This document shows positions 53,971 through 64,000 of a DNA stretch of 64,000 bases, in pieces (positions within the stretch are counted from its first letter, which is position 1; each line of letters opens with the position of its first letter). The stretch lies in assembly GCA_022360315.1 (NCBI GenBank), contig JAKSDA010000201.1:62001-126000 (forward strand), given 5' to 3'. Below the pieces are notes generated by a model, which worked only from the letters and a program-made list of their open reading frames with translations, searched no databases and was not told where the DNA came from. Made by a program: the position numbers and the translations under genes. The DNA comes from Pseudomonadota bacterium (GTDB taxonomy: Bacteria > Myxococcota_A > Polyangia > Haliangiales > Haliangiaceae).

Positions 53971-54891
53971 TTACTGCGTGGCCAACAAATGCAGCATGTG
54001 CAGGTAGAAGTTCTCGCTGTAGTAGCGCAAGAACGGCTCGGCGATGATGCCCAGGCCGGTCTTGGTGTCCATGGGCTCGATGCGAGTGCTGCCCAGGGCG
54101 GCGGTCTCGACGATTTCGTCAGGCACCTCTAGGCCATCGAGGAGCTTTTCCAGGATGGGCCTCCTCTCGCGCAGCTCGTTTTTGAGGTCGTCGAGGCGGC
54201 CACCAGCGCGGCGGCAGAACAGCATGGATTCGCCGGTAGAAGCCAGGAGAGCCTCATATTTTCTACGCCCATCTCGATAATCATATCCGCCCTTGAGTGC
54301 CAGTTGCGCCAGATCGCGCAAGTCATCGACATGACCCTGAGAGCAACTATGATACACCATATGGTAGTTCAGGGGTACGCTGACGTCCTCTTCGGGTACA
54401 ACATATAGAGATTTTGGTCGAGCCGCATCGCAAATTATAGTAAGCCAGTGGCATAATAAGTCCTCGCAAGCAGGTTCACCTGTGATTAGTTTTTCGTCGC
54501 CTTTCCAGCGCTGACGGTTACCAAAGTCCAGCATCGCATCGGCGCGGCGTCGGTATTGACTGAGTCCAGTATGTTTTGTGCCGAAAAGATAGAGATAAAC
54601 CGGACGGAGATGCAACTTCGTTCCCTGGATCTGGATGCATAGTTCAAGCTGTATATAGTGATCACTCCCATCCAGTCGCTGTACTCGCTCGCATAGAAAG
54701 GTGGCATGGTCCTGCTTCAGGTCGAGTACGTGTTTGACTAGGACTGGGCTTCGATAGTCCCAGCCACTCCCGAACTCGCGATACTCGAGGCTATATAGCG
54801 CCTTTCCAGCCGTAGCAATGCTGGCAGCCAGCAGCTCGGTCCCATCCCTCACATCGTCAAGATCGAAATCTACATGCAGTTCCCAACTCAT
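53971..54891 (-). CDS. Putative immunity protein to the adjacent toxin
   Basis: 306 residues from ATG 54891, with GGGAG a few bases upstream; the longer frame overlaps the toxin gene and is discounted. The coding region is noticeably poorer in GC than its neighbours, especially 54240-54720. It is helical and acidic (MSWELHVDFDLDDVRDG, LRDLAQLALKGGYDYRDGRRKYEALL) without signal peptide or domain I recognise. It starts 19 bp after the stop of the toxin-like gene on the same strand, the usual toxin-then-immunity order. Immunity function is inferred from position only. Confidence 0.6.
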   Translation of the reverse strand: MSWELHVDFDLDDVRDGTELLAASIATAGKALYSLEYREFGSGWDYRSPVLVKHVLDLKQDHATFLCERVQRLDGSDHYIQLELCIQIQGTKLHLRPVYLYLFGTKHTGLSQYRRRADAMLDFGNRQRWKGDEKLITGEPACEDLLCHWLTIICDAARPKSLYVVPEEDVSVPLNYHMVYHSCSQGHVDDLRDLAQLALKGGYDYRDGRRKYEALLASTGESMLFCRRAGGRLDDLKNELRERRPILEKLLDGLEVPDEIVETAALGSTRIEPMDTKTGLGIIAEPFLRYYSENFYLHMLHLLATQ

Positions 54892-54910
54892 AAGTCTCCC
54901 ATATGCGTCT

Positions 54911-55933
54911 CTAGCGCGAGATTTTGCCCAGGTCACCGCGACGAATAATGACTGGCTTGCCGGCGAACGACACAGGCTGCCAGATCTGTGGTCTGCCTGT
55001 GCCGTCAACCAGTCGCCATAGCTTACCATCTGCTGTTGTTTTGAAGTTGGTCGGCATAATCGATGTGCGATGAACAATGATCTCAAAGTGATCGATCTTC
55101 TCCAAAACCTCGGGCGGTGCGTTATTGGCGATTTCCTCAAACTTCCTCATCGCCGCGTTTCCTTGCCCAGACAAGTGAGGTTCTTTCTGATTCTTCACTT
55201 CCGTGGGCACTAGCCGACCATGTTTCTCCTCTACAAGCATATCGACCATTGGCCGCGCTTTACCGTTCACTTCATACTCCATCCCTAGCCGCTGCGATGC
55301 CCTGGACTCCCCCATAATAACGTCCTTGTTGCGCGGGTCGCCGCGATACAGCCTCTCGGCGTAGATCTCACTGTCCGACACATCGTTCATGTAGCCGGTT
55401 CCGTACTCCTCCTCGAGCTCACGGCGGCGGGCACGCACATTCTTCTTGGCGTGGGCCGCGTCGGAGAAGCCGCCACCCTGACGGGATACCTTGTGCTCGG
55501 GCATGCGATTACTCAGGGTTGGTGTGGGCTTACCCGCGTTGGTGACCGCATCGGTCATCAGGCCGCTGTGAGTGCGGGTCAAGGTTTTTGCGACAGCGTT
55601 TCTCTCCCTTGTTGCCAATCCGGCCTCGTCGAGGTGGCGCAGGGCCTGCTGCAATTTGCCCGAGGCCATGGCGTTATCAGCGTTTCGCAGAGCCACGACG
55701 GCGTCGTCGCTCAGCGCGGCCAGGCCGTTTGCGTCGATGCCGGCGTCGCCGAGGGCATCGAGTAGACGAGTGGCCTGGGCCTGGTCGGCGCTCAGTTCTA
55801 CCACCCGAGCGGCGCCGCTCAGCTCGGTGACCGCTTCATCGACGCTGCGGACGTGCTCGGCTGCAGTGGCGGCGATGGGATTGCCCGGGTTGGTCTGGGC
55901 CAGTTCATCGCTGTGGAACTCTTCCAAGGCCAC
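54911..55933 (-). CDS. C-terminal part of a polymorphic toxin, probable nuclease
   Basis: 340 residues from GTG 55933, with an in-frame TGA two codons upstream and no Shine-Dalgarno, so this is probably the 3' remnant of a longer toxin gene. The first 130 residues are Ala/Asp/Leu-rich helices; from about 150 the chain changes to a charged domain with RPMVDMLVEEKHG and then VPTEVKNQK, which fits the D...ExK core of a restriction-endonuclease-like nuclease fold. The C-terminal FEIIVHRT and PVIIRRGDLG strands complete it. Such C-terminal toxin domains are delivered by larger carriers (Rhs, type VI or contact systems); no carrier is present here. Confidence 0.6.
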   Translation of the reverse strand: MALEEFHSDELAQTNPGNPIAATAAEHVRSVDEAVTELSGAARVVELSADQAQATRLLDALGDAGIDANGLAALSDDAVVALRNADNAMASGKLQQALRHLDEAGLATRERNAVAKTLTRTHSGLMTDAVTNAGKPTPTLSNRMPEHKVSRQGGGFSDAAHAKKNVRARRRELEEEYGTGYMNDVSDSEIYAERLYRGDPRNKDVIMGESRASQRLGMEYEVNGKARPMVDMLVEEKHGRLVPTEVKNQKEPHLSGQGNAAMRKFEEIANNAPPEVLEKIDHFEIIVHRTSIMPTNFKTTADGKLWRLVDGTGRPQIWQPVSFAGKPVIIRRGDLGKISR

Positions 55934-56165
55934 GGGTCAAGTTGTTGGGGGACCGAAACTCCCTTCGGACGACATTTTCGCGACTTGGGAGGCCGCCTCA
56001 GCAATTGCAGCGATTGTTCAATTGTTACGGACAGATCACCCCCTGTGCCGGGCCTGACTCGAAGCGAGGTGACCCAGTGTCACACGTTGGACGATCCGGT
56101 CTATGTGCAGCATCTGCGCGGCTGTCCATCCAGACGGGAGGACCACTCACTTTCTGTGGGAACGG

Positions 56166-56328
56166 TAAGTACCGCGACCCGCAAGTAAGTACCCATTATG
56201 GCCGACCAGCCCGCCGATGGCTGTGTTGCTCATCGGTCACGTAGGCCCACTATGCTCCCTCTCCGCGCCTTGCCCTCGACGCGCTGGACCGACCCTACTG
56301 GGCACTTACTTACGGGTCGCGGTACTTA
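56166..56328. mobile_element. 163-bp MITE-like element with 29-bp inverted ends
   Basis: The left end TAAGTACCGCGACCCGCAAG... (56166-56194) matches the reverse complement of the right end (56300-56328) at 27 of 29 positions, and a weaker match continues inwards for about 20 more bases. The interior is too short for a transposase, so this would be a miniature element moved by an enzyme encoded elsewhere. GG flanks both ends; a longer target duplication is not visible. Confidence 0.7.
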
Positions 56329-56406
56329 GGTTGTTATCAATGTGTCTCGGCTGTCCTAGCAGCATTGAGGAAACATCGTTTTTCCCCAACCCAGGCCATC
56401 TGGTTT

Positions 56407-56566
56407 CTAGCAGCATTCGGGAAAAATCGTTTTCCCGAATCTGTGTGCCCTGGCCGAGAACGGCGATCAGCCGATTTCGGGCACATGGGGCGCCCGGCGG
56501 GAGTCCGCCGGAGGGCTTTGCCCAACAATGGTAGCGGCGTTCGGGATTTTTCCCGAACGCTGCTAG
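56407..56566. mobile_element. 160-bp MITE-like element with 22-bp inverted ends
   Basis: The left end CTAGCAGCATTCGGGAAAAA (56407 onward, 22 bp) matches the reverse complement of 56545-56566 with one mismatch. Each end is itself a hairpin: ATTCGGGAAAA-atcg-TTTTCCCGAAT at 56415-56440 and a 15-bp stem with TTTT loop at 56532-56565. CTAG at both outer edges may be a palindromic target site. A diverged third copy of the end begins at 56356. Confidence 0.7.
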
Positions 56567-56684
56567 ACCGCTGGTGACATTCTCATGATTGGCCCGGCCG
56601 TTCCGCTCAGTACCGACGCGGCCTCACATTGCCGGCCGGGATATCCGGTCGAGTCGGACCGTTTAGCCGGCAGTGGAAAGCTGG

Positions 56685-56690
56685 TAGAAT
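56685..56690 (+). promoter_or_regulatory. -10-like TAGAAT, 9 nt before the kinase GTG
   Basis: TAGAAT precedes GTG 56700 by nine bases; no Shine-Dalgarno. A weak TTTAGC stands 17 bp further upstream. Confidence 0.4.
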
Positions 56691-56699
56691 CACCGCCCT

Positions 56700-58076
<1,377 letters not shown>

Positions 58077-58209
58077 CCCCGGCCCGACGGCGCGGCGACC
58101 GACAACCGACAGCGACAGCGACAATGCCGTGCAAAAAAATGCACCGACCGGCCACTCCGTGGACTGTGCACTGGAGTGAACCGATCGGCGCGGGGGGAAC
58201 CAGCCGGAG

Positions 58210-58866
58210 CTATCTGAGGTTTTCGGAGACGATGTCCCGATGTCCCGGCGAGAATCGATATCCATCCCGGACGAGATAGACGACCGACGTCTCCCCATCA
58301 CCTTCGTTGCCGCGGTGCATGGCGCTCCGCGGCAACGCGTCTGCGACTAGCCTCAGAAACTCCAGCTGGAAGTGGGAGCGAGAGGAGGCATCGTTGTGCC
58401 GAACTTCCACCCGGCAAAGCGTGGACCGACACTCCGAGCTGATCATGGTCGTGTGGCCCAGGCTGTCCTCGGCCAGGGCGTGCGAAATGCGCTCCTCGGC
58501 ATTGCTCGCCCACGAGCCATCCACTCTCTCGGCCTGGAAATTCCGCTCGGTCGATTGCTGGCGCGCCGCCGCTCGGTTCCTGGCATCCTCGATGAGCTGC
58601 TCTTCGCCGGGCGCTGCTCGGGTCCCATCAACGGCGTCGCCACCGGTAGATTCCGGCGTCGATACTGGCCGGGGACGCGCGCGGCGAAATCGCCAGGACT
58701 GCGACCGCGTTTGCGATGCGCGCTGCACCTCCGAGGGCTCGAGGGTCTCGGCCCGGTCGGAGGTGACCGCAGTCGATCGAGCGGGAGTTTCTCCCCGCGT
58801 GATCAGCAATAATCCCACCATCGCCCCAACTACCGCCACGCCTGCCGCATAGAAAAAGAACCGCAC
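58210..58866 (-). CDS. Anchored periplasmic protein of unknown function
   Basis: 218 residues, ATG 58866 with AGGAGG directly upstream. One N-terminal hydrophobic helix (FFYAAGVAVVGAMVGLLLI) anchors or exports it; an Arg/Glu/Ser-rich linker follows, then a small domain with SSECRSTLCRVEV (a likely disulphide pair) and FQLEFLRLVADAL. I recall this Cys-containing C-terminal domain as a recurring myxobacterial protein of unknown role. Same strand as the next secreted gene. Confidence 0.7.
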   Translation of the reverse strand: MRFFFYAAGVAVVGAMVGLLLITRGETPARSTAVTSDRAETLEPSEVQRASQTRSQSWRFRRARPRPVSTPESTGGDAVDGTRAAPGEEQLIEDARNRAAARQQSTERNFQAERVDGSWASNAEERISHALAEDSLGHTTMISSECRSTLCRVEVRHNDASSRSHFQLEFLRLVADALPRSAMHRGNEGDGETSVVYLVRDGYRFSPGHRDIVSENLR

Positions 58867-58918
58867 GACGAACCTCCTCTTCCTGCTCCTGCTCTTGTGT
58901 TACCTGCTCAGCTGGTGC

Positions 58919-59410
58919 CTATTCTGTGGGCAGAAATTCGTCGACACGGTAACTGTGGATTCTGCCGCGCGGGGGAATAAGGCAGTAGATGTTGTAGAAT
59001 CCGTACGACGCGCTGCTATTCACGTCCAGAAACAAGCTCTGAAACAGCACTGCCCCGCTGGCCACAGCGTTGTCCGATTCAATAAAGGTACCGTCGGATT
59101 GCCGGCTGTGCAGGTTACAACTCATGGTCGTTGCCGCGTCGAACCGGCGCGTGCGTACGTACACTCGCGCAGTACCGTCCAAGTTGGTCAGGTTGTCGCG
59201 CGCGATCGGACAGGATACCCATCGTGAGCTCGTGGCATTGCTGTTGTAGATGCCGTCGGCTTGTGACTGCAAATCTCCCGCGGTCGAGCCGAAATACGGC
59301 TGGCACATATTGCCCGACATGACTTTGCTGTCATCGGCCATGGCGTTGCCAGCTAAGCCGAGCGATGCGAGCACTACACTTGCCACCATCGTTCTCTTCA
59401 CACTGAACAT
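58919..59410 (-). CDS. Small secreted Cys-containing protein
   Basis: 163 residues from ATG 59410, preceded by AGAGGAGA; the open frame reaches 59491 but has no ribosome site. Signal peptide MFSVKRTMVASVVLASLGLAGNAMA. The mature part has four Cys (CQPYFG, VSCPIARDN, MSCNLHS, IYCLIPP) and beta-rich spacing, probably two disulphides. Periplasmic or released. Function unknown. The 249 bp between it and the WD40 gene show no gene. Confidence 0.78.
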   Translation of the reverse strand: MFSVKRTMVASVVLASLGLAGNAMADDSKVMSGNMCQPYFGSTAGDLQSQADGIYNSNATSSRWVSCPIARDNLTNLDGTARVYVRTRRFDAATTMSCNLHSRQSDGTFIESDNAVASGAVLFQSLFLDVNSSASYGFYNIYCLIPPRGRIHSYRVDEFLPTE

Positions 59411-59659
59411 ATTTCTCCTCTTTCCATCCATTTCTCTATACTCGTCGGGACTCGCAATCGCGGCCAGCCAGCTCGTCTTGTCGCTCGCCACCGCCTCAGC
59501 TGTCCCTCTTTCCCTGGGTAGTGCCTGACCGCAGTCGGGTGTTACGCAGAAAATGTGCTTTCGAGATCACCGCCGGCAAATCCCGGAGGATGTGGTGCGG
59601 GCCCGGTTCCGGGGTGCGGGGTTCTTGGCGGGCGGGGTTCCCGGGTGCGGTCATGGAAC

Positions 59660-62600
59660 TCACCGCCGAGCCGCGTTCGCGACCCGGTCCAGGCATTGCT
59701 GCCGGTTGCGCCGGGCAGTGGCCCGGTCCACTCCGACCAGACGCATGCGCTGCTCGACCGGCAGGCAATAGGCAGTGGCCTGCCACAGGTTGATCGAATT
59801 CGGGGCCAGCGGAGCGAGGTCGCTCCACACCCGCACCACACCGTCCAATCCCGCCGTGGCGATGCGCCGGCCGTCCGGGCTCGCGGCCACGTCCCACACC
59901 TGCTCGGGATGACCGGGCACGATCATGGAAGCGCCGCGGTCATCCGTGGGCCGAGCCCCGATGGACCAGATGCGCACGGTTCGGTCCCCGGAGCCCGAGA
60001 TGACCCGTTTGCCGTCGGGCATGAACCGGGCCGCAAACACCGCTCTTTCATGGCCGCGCAAGACCCGTGCATCACCCCGGCCATCGGCGGGCCAGACCCG
60101 CACAGTGCGGTCGAAGCTCGCCGAGACCAGTCGGCTACTGTCGGGACTGAATGCGACAGCGTAGACCCAGCGGGTGTGACCGCGCAGGACGACCGCTTGC
60201 CCGACACCGTCGGCGCGCCACACCCGCACTGTCTTGTCGCGTGACGCCGACACAATGTGCTGACCGTCGGGAGCAAATGCCACCGCTTCAATTCCGTCTT
60301 GATGGCCGCGCAAGAGCAGCGGCTGACCGGTGCCGTCGGCCGGCCAGAGCCGCACTGTCTTGTCGAGCGAACCGGACACGACAAACCGACCGTCGGGACT
60401 GAATGCGACCGAGTTGACCTCGTCCTGGTGACCGGACAGGACTACCGGCTGGCCTTTCACCTCAGTGCCGGTCGAAGCCAGGGTCCACACCCGGACGGTC
60501 TTGTCCTCGGAGCTGGACACCAGGCGAGTGCCGTCGGGGGCAAAGGCGACCGATAAGACTTTGCCCTGGTGACCGGTAAGGACCAACGGGTCGGCGCTGC
60601 CATCGACCGGCCACACTCGCACCCGGGTGTCTACAGACGCCGAGGCGACCAGCGTACTATCGGGGCTGAATGCCACCGATAGTACCGCCTCTGTAGCGGC
60701 GCGCAACTGCACGGGCTCCCGGGGCGGATGTGCCGGCCAGACCCGCACACTTCCATCCAGGGATGTCGAGACGATCGACTGGCCGTCGGGGTCAAATGCT
60801 GCCGACCACACCGCCTCCTGGTGGCCGGCCAGGACCAACGGCTCGCCCGGACGATCGAGGGACCACACTCGCACTGTCTTGTCGTCCGCCGCCGAGACAA
60901 TGTGGCGACCGTCGGGACTGAATGCCGCCGACCACACCGTCTTTTCATGACCTTTGAGGACCTGTGGCCGGCGGTTGCCATGGAGCGGCCAGACCCGGAC
61001 CCGCGTGTCTTCCGATGCCGAGACGATGCGCTGGCCGTCGGGGCTGAACGCCACCGACAACACGCCAGCGGTGCTATCATGGCGCAAGACCTCGGGCTCT
61101 GCGCCGCCATCGATCGGCCACAGCCTCGCGCTTGCGTCCTGGGAGCTGGACACGATACGCCGGCTGTCCGGGCTCACGTCGACCGACCACACCGGCCCGT
61201 CATGTCCGCGCAGTACCACGGGCTGCCCGCTGCCGTCGGCCGGCCAGACCCGCACGGTACGATCGACCGATCCGGATACGATGCGCTGGCCGTCGGGACT
61301 GATCTGAACCGCGACCACAGGCCCGTCATGTCCGCGCAAAACCAGTGGTTCGCCCCGGCCATCCGCGGGCCACACCCGCACTGTGCCGTCCATGGATCCG
61401 GACACAATGCGCCGGCCATCGCGGCTGAAGACCACTGCGCGCACGGTATCGTCATGTCCGCGCAAGATCAGTGTCTCGCCAGAGCCGTCGGCTGACCATA
61501 CCCGGACCGCAGAATCGGCGCCGGCCGAGGCAATGCGAGTGCCGTCGGCGCTAAACACCGCGGCAAACACTGGCTCGGGGTGCCAGTGCACTGCGCGGGC
61601 CAGGGGAGAATACAGTGCCCAGCGGGCCGCAACCGACCAGCCCGGCGGAGGCGACTGCTCGATCTCGCGCAACAGGGCCAGGGCCGTGGTGGGATCGTGC
61701 TGCCATTGCCGGGCCGCGGCCATGCGGCTGGCATTGCGGGCGCGCATCGCCTGCTTTTGAGCCTGCTGGGCAGCGCGATTTTCTCTCCAGGACAGCACGG
61801 CCAGCAACACAGCCACACATACGACTGCCGTGATTGCCGCGATCACGGCGCGCCAGCGCATGCGCTGGCTGCGCAGCATGTTCGCCTGCGCTGCGTCGAG
61901 AAACTGCTCCTGGGCCTCGGTCAACCGACCGCGATAGCGCTGCCGCCAGTACAGGGCTTCACGCACGGGCTCGCCGTGCCACAAGGTGCCCGGTGAGCGA
62001 TCGCTGGCCTGCCATTGTTCGGCTCCGGTGTGCAGCCGGGCGAGCATCTGTTTGTCGTCGTGGTTTTCGTCCAGCCAGCTCTGCAAGGTGGGCCAGCCGT
62101 CGATAAGCGACTCGTGAACCAGCTCGACCGTGCTGCCACCGCCCCGGGCATCGACCTCCATGGCCAGGAGGCGGGCATCGGCCAGATAGTGCACGAGCTT
62201 TTCGACCTCGCGCGGGTCGCGATCCAGGTCATCGTGTCCATGGTCGCCCTGCTCTGGCTGTCCAGACCAGTCGCGCAATTCGGCCATCTTGACCATGGCC
62301 CGGGTCCGCGCCGGAGTGACCAGGCGCTCGAAAAGAGCTCGGGCCAGGGCCAGCTTGCTGGCCGGCAGAGCGGCCAGGACGGCATCGGCGTGGCGGGCCA
62401 GGGTGCCGGTGATGCCGCCGATTTCGTCGTAGCTGCTCGCGGTGAGCAAGCGGGTCTGTCGATCGCGCATGTCCCATAGTTGCGCGGCGGTGAACTGCAG
62501 GAGCGGCAGGGCACCGGGCCTGGCTTCCACTGTGTCGAGCATGTCGTCGACCACTCGATCGCTGTCAAACGAATGGCCCGCAGCTTTGAGCGGCCGGGTC

Positions 62601-64000
62601 AAGGCCTGGCCCAGGTTGTCCCGACTCATGGACGGCAGCAAGACCAGGCCCTGGGCGATCCGGGGCGCCAGCTGATCGTTGTCGACAATGCGGTGGAGAA
62701 AGTCCGACCGTATGGCGAGGATGATCCGGAGCGGCGAGGTCGGATCGTCGGCCACTCCGGCCAGGCAGTCGATAAAGGACTCGCACTGATCGGCACTGAC
62801 ATCGGCGGTGTACAGCTCTTCGAACTGATCGACAAACAACAGAATGCGGCGCAATGTGCGCCTGGCCCGCTGGCGCAGTGCCACACCCAGCGAACCCGGT
62901 TCCCGGTCCAGTCGGTGCACCCAATCGTGCGACGTGCCAGCGGACGAGTTCGGCGACAGGCTGGCGAGCAGGTCGGCCAGGGCACGCAGAGGGCGTCGGC
63001 CCGGGCGGATGACCTCTGCCTGCCAGCCCTCGCCCGAGCGCTTGATCGCCGGGATCACCCCGGCCCGCACCAGGGACGATTTGCCCGTGCCCGACGGACC
63101 GGTCAGGAACAGCATGGGGGTCTGGCGCAGGCGTTCGACCGTGCTGGTGATCTCGCGACTGCGGCCAAAAAACCGATGGGCTGCCGATTCGGTAAAGGCG
63201 GCCAGTCCGGCAAACGGATTCTCGGTGTCATCGCCGTCGCGGTCGCCGGCAAGGCGGTCAGAACCGCCCGGCAAGAGCCCTTCCAGCTCGCCCAACAACT
63301 CGCTGGCCGAGCCCGTGCGATCGGCTTTGCGCTTGATCAGACAGCGCTGGACAATGGGCGCGAGGGGGCCCAGTTCGGGCGCGTGCTCGCTGACATCGGG
63401 CATGGGTCGGTCGAGGTCTGTGATGGCTGCGAGTGTGCGATTGGTGAGAGGCTCGAGGGGATGTCGACCGGTGACCAGTTCGTGGAGCGTGATGCCCACG
63501 GCCCATAGATCCGTTCGGTGGTCGACGGCCTCGTCGCTCGCCTCGGCATCCGGACCAGCGTCGTGGCTGTGACTGGTTGTTGGGCCGAAAATCCCCCAAT
63601 TGCCTGCGGTGAGCTGTTCGGGCGACATATACGCCAGGGTACCGAGCAGGGTACGGCTGGCCGTACCGGCAAAGCTGCGCGGAACGATCGAAGCGCCGGC
63701 CGATCGCAACGCCGGCCGGTTGCTCCGCTCGGCTGGAGCTCTGCCTGGCAGCGCGGGCCGGGATGTCCGGTCGATGGGCTCTGCCGCTCGTCTGGACTCA
63801 ACGGCAGCCCAAAACGCTGCCGGTGGGGCCAGCTGCTTGGCCACTCCAAAGTCGATCACCTTGACCACGCCGCTGTCGGTGAGCACGATATTGGACGGCT
63901 TGAGGTCGCGATGGACGATGCCGTGCTCGTGGGCGCATTGCAGGGCGCGCAACACCGGTACCATGAGCTCGACTGCGCGCTGCACGGTCAGCGTGTCGCC
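59660..64000 (-). CDS. Ser/Thr kinase - STAND NTPase - WD40 fusion, 5' end outside the window
   Basis: At least 1446 residues; the frame is open to the last base, so the kinase N-lobe lies outside. In order: kinase C-lobe ([25 protein letters not shown]), a STAND-type NTPase with P-loop GPSGTGKSS near nt 63080 and Walker [12 protein letters not shown], a winged-helix region, one transmembrane helix at about nt 61795-61860 ([19 protein letters not shown]), then 14 WD40 repeats of about 41-42 residues (each VRVWPADG-like at the end), i.e. two seven-blade propellers. The helix would place the propellers outside the cytoplasm. The repeats are unusually alike. A large signalling switch; ligand unknown. 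Confidence 0.92.
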   Translation of the reverse strand, partial: GDTLTVQRAVELMVPVLRALQCAHEHGIVHRDLKPSNIVLTDSGVVKVIDFGVAKQLAPPAAFWAAVESRRAAEPIDRTSRPALPGRAPAERSNRPALRSAGASIVPRSFAGTASRTLLGTLAYMSPEQLTAGNWGIFGPTTSHSHDAGPDAEASDEAVDHRTDLWAVGITLHELVTGRHPLEPLTNRTLAAITDLDRPMPDVSEHAPELGPLAPIVQRCLIKRKADRTGSASELLGELEGLLPGGSDRLAGDRDGDDTENPFAGLAAFTESAAHRFFGRSREITSTVERLRQTPMLFLTGPSGTGKSSLVRAGVIPAIKRSGEGWQAEVIRPGRRPLRALADLLASLSPNSSAGTSHDWVHRLDREPGSLGVALRQRARRTLRRILLFVDQFEELYTADVSADQCESFIDCLAGVADDPTSPLRIILAIRSDFLHRIVDNDQLAPRIAQGLVLLPSMSRDNLGQALTRPLKAAGHSFDSDRVVDDMLDTVEARPGALPLLQFTAAQLWDMRDRQTRLLTASSYDEIGGITGTLARHADAVLAALPASKLALARALFERLVTPARTRAMVKMAELRDWSGQPEQGDHGHDDLDRDPREVEKLVHYLADARLLAMEVDARGGGSTVELVHESLIDGWPTLQSWLDENHDDKQMLARLHTGAEQWQASDRSPGTLWHGEPVREALYWRQRYRGRLTEAQEQFLDAAQANMLRSQRMRWRAVIAAITAVVCVAVLLAVLSWRENRAAQQAQKQAMRARNASRMAAARQWQHDPTTALALLREIEQSPPPGWSVAARWALYSPLARAVHWHPEPVFAAVFSADGTRIASAGADSAVRVWSADGSGETLILRGHDDTVRAVVFSRDGRRIVSGSMDGTVRVWPADGRGEPLVLRGHDGPVVAVQISPDGQRIVSGSVDRTVRVWPADGSGQPVVLRGHDGPVWSVDVSPDSRRIVSSSQDASARLWPIDGGAEPEVLRHDSTAGVLSVAFSPDGQRIVSASEDTRVRVWPLHGNRRPQVLKGHEKTVWSAAFSPDGRHIVSAADDKTVRVWSLDRPGEPLVLAGHQEAVWSAAFDPDGQSIVSTSLDGSVRVWPAHPPREPVQLRAATEAVLSVAFSPDSTLVASASVDTRVRVWPVDGSADPLVLTGHQGKVLSVAFAPDGTRLVSSSEDKTVRVWTLASTGTEVKGQPVVLSGHQDEVNSVAFSPDGRFVVSGSLDKTVRLWPADGTGQPLLLRGHQDGIEAVAFAPDGQHIVSASRDKTVRVWRADGVGQAVVLRGHTRWVYAVAFSPDSSRLVSASFDRTVRVWPADGRGDARVLRGHERAVFAARFMPDGKRVISGSGDRTVRIWSIGARPTDDRGASMIVPGHPEQVWDVAASPDGRRIATAGLDGVVRVWSDLAPLAPNSINLWQATAYCLPVEQRMRLVGVDRATARRNRQQCLDRVANAARR
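59790..61590. repeat. Fourteen tandem WD40-coding repeats of about 123-126 bp
   Basis: The DNA repeats with a period of about 123-126 bp inside the WD40 part of the kinase fusion gene. Many copies share phrases coding SPDGQRIVS and DKTVRVW with only a few changes. Such likeness among blades means recent duplication or gene conversion. Confidence 0.85.

Larger units (their letters stand above)
55934..56699. other. Gene-free stretch with mobile-element remnants
   Basis: About 770 bp without a convincing reading frame on either strand, between the toxin remnant and the kinase gene. It holds two small inverted-repeat elements (56166-56328 and 56407-56566) and an extra degenerate end at about 56356-56378. 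No transposase is encoded. Confidence 0.75.

Noticed and set aside
59790-61590. Non-coding satellite-like repeat
   Set aside because: The period equals the WD40 repeat and the frame is open throughout, so it is coding.

Overview
The window is GC-rich (clearly above 60% by eye), densely coded DNA from a bacterial chromosome, most probably a Myxococcota (myxobacterium-like) genome. The evidence is three eukaryotic-type Ser/Thr kinases, many lipoproteins with a short signal peptide and lipobox Cys, PEGA and TPR proteins, a Tgl-like TPR lipoprotein, and house-keeping genes typical of the group. The species cannot be fixed from sequence alone. No tRNA, rRNA or CRISPR array was seen.

Layout. 1-4.7 kb: a 5'-cut HD-domain protein, a lipoprotein, then a probable outer-membrane barrel followed by a secreted 13-heme cytochrome c. 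5-10 kb: a TPR Ser/Thr kinase with a long insert in its activation segment, convergent with a lipoprotein that looks like a degenerate two-lobed aspartic protease, and a zinc-ribbon membrane protein. 10-13.7 kb: haem genes hemJ and hemN, ygfZ, a hotdog thioesterase and a 51-aa basic protein. 14-22.5 kb: trpBA, then a pyruvate dehydrogenase run (E1 alpha, E1 beta, E2, E3) ending in lipA, so the complex and the maker of its lipoyl cofactor are together. 22.5-27.5 kb: a TetR regulator with a 17-bp operator-like palindrome, a VWA protein, a class II amidotransferase-like protein, an alpha/beta hydrolase and a secreted protein. 27.5-33.2 kb: Tgl-like lipoprotein, RodZ-like HTH membrane protein, recO (overlapping its neighbour by 65 bp), two PEGA-type proteins and a lipoprotein. 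33.6-43.1 kb: ppdK, two large surface lipoproteins in one unit, a SPOR protein and an RNA uracil methyltransferase. 43.1-53.2 kb: two membrane/secreted proteins, holA, rpsT, mazG, phoH - GAF/HD-GYP - ybeY, ald and an isoaspartyl peptidase.

53.2-56.7 kb looks like an accessory island: a lone methyltransferase, a probable toxin/immunity pair whose toxin gene has lost its 5' part, and about 770 bp without genes holding two small inverted-repeat (MITE-like) elements of 163 and 160 bp. 56.7-64 kb: a cytosolic Ser/Thr kinase, two small secreted or anchored proteins, and a very large 5'-cut kinase-STAND NTPase-WD40 protein with 14 closely similar WD repeats (two 7-blade propellers).

A signal that runs across the window is a TANNNT hexamer placed exactly 6-7 nt before the start codon of many first-in-unit genes that lack a Shine-Dalgarno sequence, which suggests that many transcripts here are leaderless.
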